Of a stretch of DNA of 64,000 bases, positions 1-12,100 are shown in pieces. The stretch covers positions 41,935,883-41,999,882 of the forward strand of contig NC_087069.1 in assembly GCF_963678635.1 (NCBI RefSeq), written 5' to 3'. The notes below the pieces were generated by a model. It did not search any database. It was given only the letters and a program-made list of their open reading frames with translations, and was not told the DNA's origin. Numbering within the stretch: position 1 is the first letter of the stretch; each line of letters starts with the position of its first letter. A program made the position numbers and the translations under genes. The stretch is from Symsagittifera roscoffensis. Taxonomy: Eukaryota > Xenacoelomorpha > Acoela > Convolutidae.

Positions 1-119
1 TGTGCCCCGTTCTCCTTCAGTGGGGGTGGGGCTCACACTTGCACATGCAACCGGGGCTACTTCCACAACCCAGCCAGTGTCAGTGACCCCAACTGCTACA
101 AGATGCCACTTTCACCCAG
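1..119 (+). CDS. Eph exon: Cys-rich/EGF-like end
   Basis: Reads from base 1 (CAPFSFSGGGG, then CTCNRGYFHNP), ending NCYKMPLSP in phase 2 at donor AG|GTGAGA. The Cys spacing and the GYF motif match the Cys-rich linker that precedes the first FN3 domain in Eph receptors. The exon start lies left of the window. Confidence 0.85.
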
Positions 120-3100
120 GTGAGAAAATTTTTTGAGCGAAAAAATGTTCGCAGGCCTAACGGGACAAAAAGGCGAGCTCTGCTGTCTTTCAAGAAAAAC
201 CCAGTTTTCTTATTTTTTTAGACAAAGTTCCGAAAATGTTGAGTTTTTTAGGCTTCGAAGGTTTTTCAACTTTCCTGAGAGTTTTCTAAATTTTTGCGCT
301 TTACTGGTTAATAAAGTCTTAGTACCCTCAAAAAGTATTTTGAAGACACTTTCAAATGCTGAAAAAAAATTTGGTTGCATTGATAGTTATAACCAGTTGC
401 AATTTCAGGGTGTGGAAAGTGACAAACGCGACAAATGAAGTGTCTTTGAACTATAGTGTGGACTCATTTGACCCCAATGTCAGAGTGGAGGTCACGTGTG
501 TGTCCTGTGTTGACCTCAGACCCAGAGTGCACTACAGTTCAGATAAGAGGTCAGTTTGGTCTACCACCCGCACTGACAGAAATCGATTAACCATGTACAT
601 TTTACGAACTTAAATGGATTTTAAATCGATTTAAATCGATCTTTTTGAAAATTTTAAATCGATTTAAGTGTCTAAAAAATCGATTTAAATCGATTTCGAT
701 GGAATTTCCGACACACTAAAACAGATTTTTTAGTGTGTCGGAAATAATTCCAAAGTAATTTGACAGCCTGTGGGCCCAACGAGTACAAGAATGTGATTGG
801 GAAAGGACCCTGCAGTCGATGTGCCCCCTTCTCCTTCAGTTGAAATTTTTTGCTAACAATGCGAAAAAAAACATACCCTTTGAAAAATTATTGGAAATTT
901 TTATTCTCGATTTTTAAATGTAAACACTCGTGCCAGATGTTATAGAATTCAATAAAATTATCCACATAATCAGTTTCAAGCACGAAAAAACTTATAAAAT
1001 GAATCAAGAAAAGGGTCAATATAGATCAGTTTTTGAACTCAAAATATGCAAGAAAATCAAAGTATTTTATCGATATTTTGGTCTTTTTATTTGGTCTTTT
1101 TTATGCTACAATACGCTATGGATGTAAAATGAAAAATGATAGGCAATGAATAAATGCATTCAAATTTCAAAACTGATAAATCTCAAATAAAAAAAATCGA
1201 TTTAAATCCGTTTTAATCCCCTTAAAATCAAAAATAAAAACAGACTGGAAAAAATGCATTTAAATTGATTTAAAATCGATTCGGATCAATTCTTTTAGCT
1301 GGGATTTAAGATCATTTTAAATCGATTTTAAATCGATCCAAATCAATTTTCACCTTTTTTGTTTTATCTTCACACTTTTTTCATACTAAAATCGATCTAA
1401 AATTAATCAACGTACTTTTTTCATACTAAAATTGATTTAAATTTAATCAACGTACTTTTTTCAGTCTAAAATCGATCCTAATCCATTTTTGTCAGTGCGG
1501 GCAGTAATACTCGATGCCAAATGGAAGAATCTCAATTTTTTTGCAGCTGATGAATTCGAGACCTTCTTTTTTGAACAGAAACTTTTAAATGGAACAAAAA
1601 TTTTTCAATCGAAAAAGTTTTTGAAATAATATCGTGTTGTATTCATTTAAGCAATGTTTCAAATTGTCAGAAAAAAGTAGTCACCAAGAGCTTAAATGTC
1701 TTCAAAAAAGCCCCTCCCCCCCTCCGCAGCCCTCACTTTCTCCCTGAACATATGCTTAAGTCAAAATATCTGCAATTTCATTCTTAAAAGTTTTTCTCTT
1801 TTTGAACTTTCATTTGCAAAATTAATTATAATTTTGTAAATGTGTTTCAAGGTCAGCAGTGGTGAGTGGTTTGTCTGAAAACACAGTGTACAGATTAAGA
1901 GTGGCAGCTGTCAATCAAGTGTCCTCCCTTGACCTCCAAAAGACATCCATAGAAGTCACAGTGAAGACGAAAAAGTCACGTGAGTCAAGGGAAAAGTTAT
2001 AAAGTTGTCCTAATACAAAAGTTATTTCTACAAAAAATAATTTCTGTCAAATACTTAGGTCCAATTTGTTGTTTCAACTTTTGTCCAATTGGTTGTTTTT
2101 TTAAAAATTGTCTTTATAAATGATTTTAAATCGTTATTGATTACTCGCATTCATTTGGAAAAACATTCTTAGATCTCTTAAACTTGAAATGTTTTTAAAA
2201 ATTAAAGACAAATTTTTGAAGACGATTTCTTTTTTTTAGATAAAGTACGAGTTTTAAAATGCGTGAAAAGCTATGACAAACTACTAATCGAGTGGGACCC
2301 GATAAACTTCGGAGAATCGGATTCCGAACCTCCCCCGAGAGAACTCTCGTGGAGCTACCTCGGCAGTCGCAATCGGCAGTCGGTTGCAGTGGCGCCCTAT
2401 TTGGTCCAGATTAGACCAGAGAACTCGAGGAGTTTCATGGATTTCTACACGAATGATACAAAGTTCCAAACGTCAAGTGAGAAAGTCATGGTGTTATTAG
2501 GGTATTTTTAATCACAAGGAGTTTTTAAGCCAATAAAAACGAGAAATCTGAAACTTAATTACAAAAAAATCAAAACAATTTAAACAATTCAAGCTTCCAT
2601 AGACAATTCAAGAAATCAATATCTAATATAAAATTTGAATCACTTTTTATCTGTGTTTTGACAGTTTTTTTCATACCTTTGATCTTTCAGATCTGAATCC
2701 CGATTGGCAGTACATTTACAAAGTGGGACTCAAAAATGACCCCAAATCATTCTCACAAGAAGTTGTCTGCTCAGTTCAAGGTAAATATGATACATTTTAT
2801 AGTAAATTAAAATGAATAGTTTTCACCATAAAACACTTGCGAAGCTTCTTTTTCTTCCAACCTAAGTCGCAACAAAAACGCTACTTTTGGTGGCACTTTG
2901 AATTATAGGCTGCTGTTGCAGTATAATGTCATATTTGCTTTAACATTTGATTAGTAAAAGTTAACACAGTTGATGCATTTTTACACAAGCAAAGCTTGTG
3001 TTATAGTATGAACTCTCTTTTTTCCCAACCTAAGTCGCAAATTTTGATGCGACAAAATGTGTTCATTTTGAAGGTGTTCAATTTGATCAATAACCAGCAA

Positions 3101-6100
3101 TTAATTATAGCCAATGCTAAGAATATTAACACAGGCTCTTATATTACAAATAGCACTAGCTTCAAGGTATCATGGATCTGTAGAGTAGATGTAGGGAAGG
3201 AGACCAGCAACAAAACAAGAGGGTTCGAACCTGGGCAGGATACTTTTAATGAACTTTTTCGTATACTAGTTAAAATGCGTCCGCTCTATAAATTGAGGCA
3301 TTTTAGTTGGTAATTTTTTTTTCAAATTGACTGGTGCTGCTAATGCGTCATAATTGGCTTGCATAGCTTAACATTTATTTAGATTCAAAATTGGGGTGCG
3401 TCACTGAAAAAAAATTGTAGACTCGAAGTTTTACTCATTCAGTTTTTCCTCAGTAGCGTCATCGGTCGTATTTTTGCTGGTGTTTGCGAAGTATTTGTTT
3501 CAAACAGCAGCTTAATGATAAAAGGCTCAATTTCAGAAGTTTTCCAACTCAATGTATCTCGCAATTTTTTGGCTTTAGTGCGTGAGACAAAATTGCAAGG
3601 TCGCAGATTAGAATCCTACACGTAGCCGAGTTTTGCTAATTCGAGGTTTATTTCTAATTTTTTTATTTCACTTGATAGAGCTGCTTTTTGGTCGTTTCTC
3701 GCAAGTGTTTGCCTGTTTTCATTTTCAATTATCTTCCCATAAAAATGTGAGGAGCATATTTTGGTTCATGAATATTCAAATTTTCAAAGTTCAAATGAAC
3801 TTTTTTTCAATTCGAAGTTGAATTGAGTTGACGACTGAATAGTAAAAAATCTCAGATGTCATTGTCACAATTTTGTTCAATTTTTTTTGGTTGGAGTTTT
3901 ATTTGAAAGGCAAATGGCGCGGGGGAGGGGGAGACATTCAAATTTTGATTTCCTAATTTAATCGACAGACTGACTGAAAATTAAAATGTTGATTGAAAAT
4001 AATCAGCTCGGCAAGATAAAATAATAGACAGCAGTCTGTTTTTATAGACAAAAATCAGTCTAGTTCATAAAATATCAAGCTTAAGCCCCCTCCCCTGAAA
4101 AAATTGAGGAAAAATTTTGAACATTAGCTGACATTTTCCACCTCCTTCTTTTAAAAAAATGCGAAATATAATTTAAAATAGGAATCAGATTGTTTATTTT
4201 TTATATATAATTACCCCCTCCCCAATTATTGCTACTTTACGTTGTCTCAGTTTCCTTATCTGGGGAGGAAATGACTGTGTGTTTATAGCTGCCGTTTAAT
4301 CCACTGATTAAATATTCCACGTTTCCTCTCTTAAATTAGCAACGAGAAATGCTTCCTCTTCGATTGTAAAAGGCAAACGCAAAAATGCACTAATTGGAAT
4401 AAATTTCCTAAAAAAATCTCTATCCCAAAATGTTTCATGAAGGAATAAAAAGATAAACAAAAACCTAATTTGAATGAAATGTGAAGTCGATATATTGTTT
4501 TTTTTCTCTGTTTTTGAGTAGAAAAAACAGTGTTTTTTGTTTAGATTTCAGAAATTGAAGTTTTTGTGAAATATAATTTTTGAGTCTAATGACGCTTAAG
4601 ATTCAAAGTTTCCCATGTTCTAATTGACAAAAAATTCTTCTTTTGTTTGGGTAGATTATTACTTGCTGAAGTTCAATTGTTCAAACGAAGTTCTCATTAT
4701 TAGGAATGAGCTGAACGTAATAAGAGAGTTCTTGTTAAGCGAATCAGCTTTACTTTTTCAAACTATCAGACTTGATATTGGAACAAATTTAGCCCATTAA
4801 ATAGTTCGAATAATAAAAAAATAATGATAACATGATTCTACATGAAACAAAAAACCGAATCTTCCTTTTTGAAATCAGTAAACCAGGAAAATAAACAAAT
4901 TATGCGTTGTCGATTTGAAAATTATACATAGTGCATACTAAAATCTATTACTCGAGACCTGCCCTTCAACAATAAAATAACGATTGTAGTTGAAATATAA
5001 TTCTCGACAAAAAAAAACGTTAATATGACTGGTTAATTTTGGAAAAATATCAAAAAATGAAAAGAGCCAGTTTTCCTAAGTTTGAAAAAGGTTAATTTTT
5101 TAAATTTGTTTCAGGAACCCTCCTCTCCAAAGCCCAAATCCAGGGTATAACAGTTCTAGTGGGGGCAGTCTCAATCGTGTTCATCGCCCTTCTAACTGTT
5201 CTGTTTATTGTCTTCTGCTACTACAAGAAAAAACGAGAAGAATTTCTCTACTCTTCGTGTGCTGGTTTCACAGCGCCCAGTGTTTTTGACCAAAGTGGGG
5301 ACCTGAAAAACATGTCGCCCATTTACTCTCACTGTGCTAATAATACTGGGAAGTACTTTTATGGGGCAACAAGTGGGGGGCTAGCGGGAGGGACTGGTTT
5401 GAATCAGTATCACATGGGAGATATTTACGGCAGTGCGATCATCGCAGCAAAAAGAGGTTATCAGTACAGCAAAAACGGAACTCAAGGTGAAAATTTAATC
5501 ATTTTTCCAGTGACTAAACACTTTATTCCACCTGAGAAGTTTGTACTTTTTCGATAGTGAATCCAAAAAAAATGCGCTGATTTTATAATAAGTTGCATCG
5601 CCATATGCAGCGCTCGTAGAATTTTTTTCGAATAATGAGAATGCTTTATTTGTTATCAATTCACCAGAGCGCTTCACTAATTGATCAAAGGGATTTATTT
5701 CGTAGGGTGCTTTTCACTCAAACAAATGTATATCAAGTGTGGTTTTGTGCTACTTGCTCAGTGATTGAGTACTGTTTTTGTTCCGACCATTGAAAATGGA
5801 GAGAAACTTTGTTTTCGGTTGTGTTTTTTCCTTTATTCCGACCATTGAAAATGAGGAGGAACTTTGTATTGAGCTGTTTTTAATTTTTTCTTTGTTCCAA
5901 CCATTTAAAATGGGGAGGAACTTTGTATTCGGGTGTGTTTTAATTTTTTCTTTTTGTTCAGACCATTGAAAATGGAGAGAAACTTTGTTTTCGGTTGTGT
6001 TTTTTCCTTTATTCCGACCATTGAAAATGAGGAGGAACTTTGTATTGAGCTGTTTTTAATTTTTTCTTTGTTCCAACCATTTAAAATGGGGAGAAACTTT

Positions 6101-9100
6101 GTATTTGGATGTGTTTAAGCTTTTTTTTCTTTCATTTTTGTTCTGATAATTGAAAATGAGGAAGAACTTAGTTTTGAGTTGTTTTTTCTTGTACTGGCCA
6201 TTTAGTAGTGAGAGGAACTTTGTCTTCGGGTGTATTTTAGTTTTTTCTTTCTGTTCCTACCATTGAAAATGGAGAGGAACTTTGTTTTGAGTTGTCTTCA
6301 GTTTTTTTTTGTTCCGACTAATCAGCAAGAGGAGGATCTTTTCATTCGGGCGTGTTTTATTTTTCCCCACTCAAAAAAAGGTAACACAAATAATCATCGT
6401 AATGGGTCGAGTGTGTATTATATTGCAGACCTTTAGATGTGATTCGAACAAAATTTTAAAACATTATATCAAAAGCTGTCCTATCGAGAAAAACAAGTTT
6501 AAAATTTTTGATTTTTTAAATTCTAGCAAAGAAAGCGAACGAGCATGCTTACAATAGCTTGTTTGTTTTTTTTTAAGACGCGACAACTTAGTTTTACTTG
6601 ATAAAAAAAATATTTTTTAGAGTTTTTTGGTGTCTCTTTGAGAATCAAAAATTCAAAAGACACAAAACTCTTTTTTGACTTTTTTAATAATCTTTTCTTT
6701 GTTTTTCTAGTCAATTTTCTACAAAAACTGTTGTCCAATTTGCCTGTTTCAATATGACTGTCGAGTATTCCTAAGTTGTAATTTTTCATTCAGATCCTTT
6801 TATCACACCTGAACTAATTTGAAAAAAAAGTGTATTTTTAAAATTATGGTCGGAACCTTCTGTGTTACTTGCACAGTATCCGGTTATACTTGTTCAAATT
6901 GTTGTTTTTTGAAAAAAATTTTCCCTGAAAAAAAATTCCCCATTTTTAACAAAAAAACTGTTATTTAGTTTTAAATTACTATTTTGTTATTTAACATTGT
7001 TTTTGCTATATATAAATTTTTATTTTTGCGACGTCGAAATGCTGTATTAAAATCAGCAATTTTTGAAAATACTGCTTAATAAGTTTGCGTTTACATGAAA
7101 GTATTGTGCTTATTTTTCCTATTTCCGGTGTCTTTGATTATGTTAATTCCTCTTTTCCCCTAGCGGCCTTTTGGGTAACATCGATTTTTTTGTTATGGTA
7201 AGGATGGCAGTTTTATGAGCGTAGCTTATCAAACTATAAACGCTGCCAACCTTTCAACGTCCCCTATTTGCACTTAACGGTGTACGTAATGCTCAGTTAA
7301 GGTAACCCGACCACTCGTAAATTTATCTTTAAACAATTCGAATCCATAGCACTAAATTTACATATTGACCCGGGGTACTTTTCAAACCATTGTTTGCTGC
7401 TAAGTTACTTTTTTGGGTGTTTAAATTAAACTGAAAAAGGAAATTTCACGCTAGTGATAGCTCCAATAATAGTGTGATATTATCCATTGTTAAGCTGAAA
7501 AATTAGTTTTTCAAACCGCGCTCCCATTATTTCACTTTTTAGTTCAAAGTAATGCCGTTATTAGATTTTCTTTGAACAAAATCACCCATAGATACGCTTA
7601 GATTTCCGACGCTGAGTTGCAATGGAAAAAAATCATACGCCCAAAGCAGAAAATGCGGTGATGAAAATTAAAGCATATGAAGGCTCGAAGTTTTGGCCTT
7701 TGGGCAAAAAAGAAGAAACGATATCTGATGAAAAAGCCGAAATAAAAGGATTTTAAAAAGCCCGAGGAAGTTTGATCTTTTCCCGCTCTCTTGAATTTTT
7801 CCGTGTATTTTTTTAATTTTCGCTCCACTGATCTGATAAGTCATTAATGTAATGCATTTTGCTGACATGAGGAGTCCTGTCAATCTAAAAATGTGAGGGG
7901 TTCTTATTATAGCACTGAAGATTGTTGAAGTTGATTTAAAAGGTGTCAAAAAATTGGACGTGGAAGTTTACTAGACCTTGCTGAAATTTCAAGTTGATTC
8001 AATTTTTTATCAGAGCTAATTTGATCTGCTTGAAAAAATTTGCAATGGTTTGCAAAATTTTTTTATGACATCATGAGTCATTGAAGGCAAACATAAATAA
8101 TTCAAAATTTAAACCGAGGTTTTTGCTCATTAAACCGACCAGGGGCCGATCTAAGATTTTCTCGAGGGTGGAGGTTTATCTACTCTTTTGTCTTTTAATT
8201 GTAAAAAATTAGGATAAAATTGTGACAATCTTGAACAAAAATCAAGAAATAGCTGACAAAAAGGCGCAGGCTTCAATTTAATTTATGAGTGAATCACTTT
8301 GTTTTTAGATATGAGCAATATTCCTCTGACCAGTACTGGAATCGATCTCTTCCTCGAAGCCTCCCAATACTATGACTCATACGACTCAATGCTACATGAA
8401 TTCGCTAGAGACGTCCCTTGCAGTGCTGTCACAATTGACTCCCAATCATCACAAAACACAACTCAAAACCAACACTTCGAATACTTAAACGGTCTATTTG
8501 GACCAGGATTAGTCCTAAGTAAAGGAAGTTTATTAGTTGGAGACAAGCAAGAGTCGAAACCAGAGTCAGTTCGAATTGTGAGGTTGACTGAAAAAGCGAG
8601 CGATGATGATCAGAAGATTCTGGCGATGCAAGTAATGACGATGTCAAATTTCACTCATCCGAATGTATTGATGATGCATGGTGTAACATTTACAAGTGAG
8701 TTTTTTCAAAATCCTCTAAAATTGTTGAAAAACAAACCTGCATTTCTAAAGTTTCTTGAAAATTTCTTCTAAATTGTCAGCTTGGAATCCAAATTATATA
8801 AGAGTCTAATAAAAGACATTTCGAAAATGTTTTTTTTTCTAATTTTTGAAACGAATAAAATTATATAAATTTAATGATTATCCAAATAGAATTACTTTTT
8901 CGGAAATGATTTTTTTTTAAATGAATCATTTTGCAAAACAACCGCACCGAAAAAATGCTTAAAATTTGGTTCAAATTTTTTTCGGCACAAAATTTAGTTC
9001 ACAATTCTATAGACTTAAAAATTCTTCCGTTTTATTTAAATTGGGTGATTTTGAAAAGAGCCTCTTTTCAAAAAGAACTTGACGTTCGGCTGAAAAGTAG

Positions 9101-12100
9101 TCAAGAGACTTGGTGAAAGTGAAAACTTCCATTTTGAACCCGATTTGATCAGTTAACAGTTTTTCCAGGTAAAATAATTGATTCGCTTTAAAAATTGGTC
9201 TTAGACACTAATTTTCTGAGGTAGTTTTCCCATTTTACCTTTATGTAACCAATTAAATTTGGGAGTGTTTTCAAAACAGACGAGAAAAAATTAACGTCCT
9301 AAATTGATCCTTTATTTGTTAAAAATTGAATCTGATTTTGTGACATTAACGTCATACTTTTATTATGGGCACACAAATTAAATTTTGTTTCTTCTTTTTG
9401 GGCATTTTATTTGTTTTGTATATAAAATTTCCCACGTCACACGATTCAGGTTTTCTGTTTGAGTTCTCGAATGTAGATTTAAAAACAAAAATTTCAACCA
9501 TGCGAAACTCAGCGACGAGCTGACCTTTAAAAATGGCAAAAGAATTAAATTCATTGGACAAAAATTTTAAAAGCGTTATTTATTCAATGTTTTTGTAAGT
9601 TTTTAAAGAAAACTGATAATAGAGGGAGGAAGCAAACAGTTTTCAGCAACGAAGACAATTTTTCTACATTTGAAAGGAGGACGCTAAAATTTCACCTTTA
9701 ATTATCCGTTGTTAAATTTTTAAAAAGGTTGACAAATAGATTTCGGTTTAGAAAAAGGAAACTATTTTTTTGTTTACCAAAATCATTTTTCTTCCACCCA
9801 CTTTTGATAATTGCTTTTTGATGACATTTACAATTCGAGTTTTTAAGCGTTTTACAAATAAAAATCGCATCAATAAAAATACTTATAGTGATGTTTATTT
9901 TGAAAAAAAAAATGTTTAGAATCTATGTTTACTTTCTTAAAGCTTGACTCATAAAGAAGCAATTATGATTTTTTTTCCTAATTTTTTTATCAAACTTTCC
10001 ATGAAAACAAAATCAAAGCAACTTTAAGATGTTTATTTTTTTTGCTCAAATTTTTTTTTGTTACTCCCTAAAAAAACGTTAAATTTAGCAACAATTTTTT
10101 TAACACAAATCCTCATTAACACCTCTCCTCACTAAATCATATCGTAACGACAACGTTGATTAAAAAAGCCCTTAAAATGGATAAAATATGTATAAGGTTG
10201 TAATAAGAGCTAAAAATACACTTAGTAATCGGGAAAGATCATTTTTGGATCACTTGAAAAGGGTTGTTTCCCACCTCATTATAGAACAGCAGATGAATCA
10301 TCAAGTTCTTGACTTTACACTTATGGGACAGAATCCACGGTATAAATTTGTATAAACACTACTATTATAAAAACCTTTAAAACTAAACAAACTGATATGA
10401 CCGAATAAGTAAAACTTGAAACAGAACAAAACTTTAATTTATGAGGAAGGATATTTAGGAAATAAACATTAAAATCAGATCAAGTCAATGCGGGATTTGA
10501 ACCTCCGAGCAGCTAAGATCCGATACTGCTATGCGAACTTCATTCAAAAATGAAAATATGGAATTATAATTTTCTCCTTTATACGCAGAATTCTCTCCAG
10601 TTTTCATTTTCAATGAGATCATTGCTAAACTATAACTGTCAACTTTGTTTTATTTTTCATATAAATAACTAATTTTGAGTATCATTTTAAGGCGATCCTC
10701 TTTGTTGTGTGATGGAAGAGCCCGACTTAGGTCCTCTCCATATTGTACTCTCCCAAATGACGTCACAACTCAAACATAGAAGCAGCAGCCAATCAAACTC
10801 CACCGATTATCTCAAAATTTCGAATCTCTCTTCTAGTGGACAAGAAAGCAGTGTTGAGCATGGTGCAACATCGCCCTCTAGCGGCAAATCATCAGAGTCG
10901 TCATCGTGTAGTAATTATGGGAAGCTACCAGGAAACACGGTGGATGTTCCGGAATTGCTGCACTTGCTAAGAGGGATTGCTTCTGGAATGCAATATTTGC
11001 ACGACGGTGGAGTTTACGTGCACAAGGTATATTTTTTACGGAAACTTTCAAATGCGTGATACTAATTTCTTTGAAAATTCAATCAACTTTCATAGTAACG
11101 GAGTTTTATAAAAAACACTGAAACCTCCAGTTTTTTCATCATAAATTTTGGTATGCGAGCTCATATGACAACTTTTGATATGGCCTGTCAGAGTAAAAAC
11201 AAATAATTAAATTTGAATTAGAATGCAAATTAGATAGAATGAACTCTTAGCTATAAAATTTATGAAAGAACAAAATTTACCAGTGTTTAATAATTGTTGT
11301 CTCATTCTGCGTCTTAACATGATCTTATTAATTACAGCTTTTGCTTTTGTTGCTAATTCAACTGTTAAACTAATTAAGAGTTTTTTGTCCGAAAAAAATC
11401 ACTGTTTGTCAGGTTTTCTGTGTTTTTGTTCCGACCGTTTGAAAAATATGGAGAACTTTGTATTCGGGTGTGCTTTGTTTTTTTCTTTTTTTTCCATAAA
11501 AAATTAGGTACCGCAAATATGGATCGGAATGGGTCGAGTGATCTATCATATTAAAGCACTTTCAGTTGTAATTCGAACGACATTGAAAATTAGTAAATAT
11601 GGGCGCCGAAGGCGCCTTTAGAAAAAATTTAGAGTCCGTCACCAAAAATGGATATCTCAAAACAGTACAAAGGGGGACCCTTTGGGTCGGCAGGGGGTCG
11701 AATCCCTGAAGAAGGACGTCCGCCTAACCCCTCCCCCCCCCCCCTAAATCCGCCCCTGGGTAGCACAATTAATTGCGACTAGAGTAGTTTCTGCAAAAAA
11801 GGTTGCTATAACTAACTGAATGCAGAAACTAATCAAAACTTTTATATTTTTGTAATGTCTTTTTCAGGTGCTGTGTTCGATGAATGTTAGTGTGACTAAA
11901 CACAGGATGTGTAAAGTGGGTGGATTTGACATGAGGTGTGCTCTGGAAATGCACTCTTACAATGCAGTCTCGCCCCAGTCGGGCACAGGGGGGACACTCA
12001 CCGCACCTGTACCGTCACACAAACTGACAGAGGTGGGTGATAACTTTCAATGGATCTCTTTAACTATTTACCTTCCTCCCCCTTAATGAAAAAAAAAACG

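Larger units (their letters stand above)
568..1501. mobile_element. TIR non-autonomous element carrying an Eph exon copy
   Basis: Perfect 12-bp inverted ends CCCGCACTGACA (568-579) and TGTCAGTGCGGG (1490-1501) bound a 934-bp segment in an Eph intron. The arms are built from repeated AAATCGATTTAAATCGAT palindromes. The core holds a 72-bp exon-like piece (769-840) that matches Eph Cys-rich sequence. No transposase frame is visible. I see no clear target duplication. Related ends occur near 27592, 38470, 46660 and 51906. Confidence 0.7.

Noticed and set aside
5778-6557. Repeated MERNFVFGCVFSF-like frames as a small gene family
   Set aside because: They follow the 59-bp tandem array and change frame with it; no start context or conservation beyond the DNA repeat.
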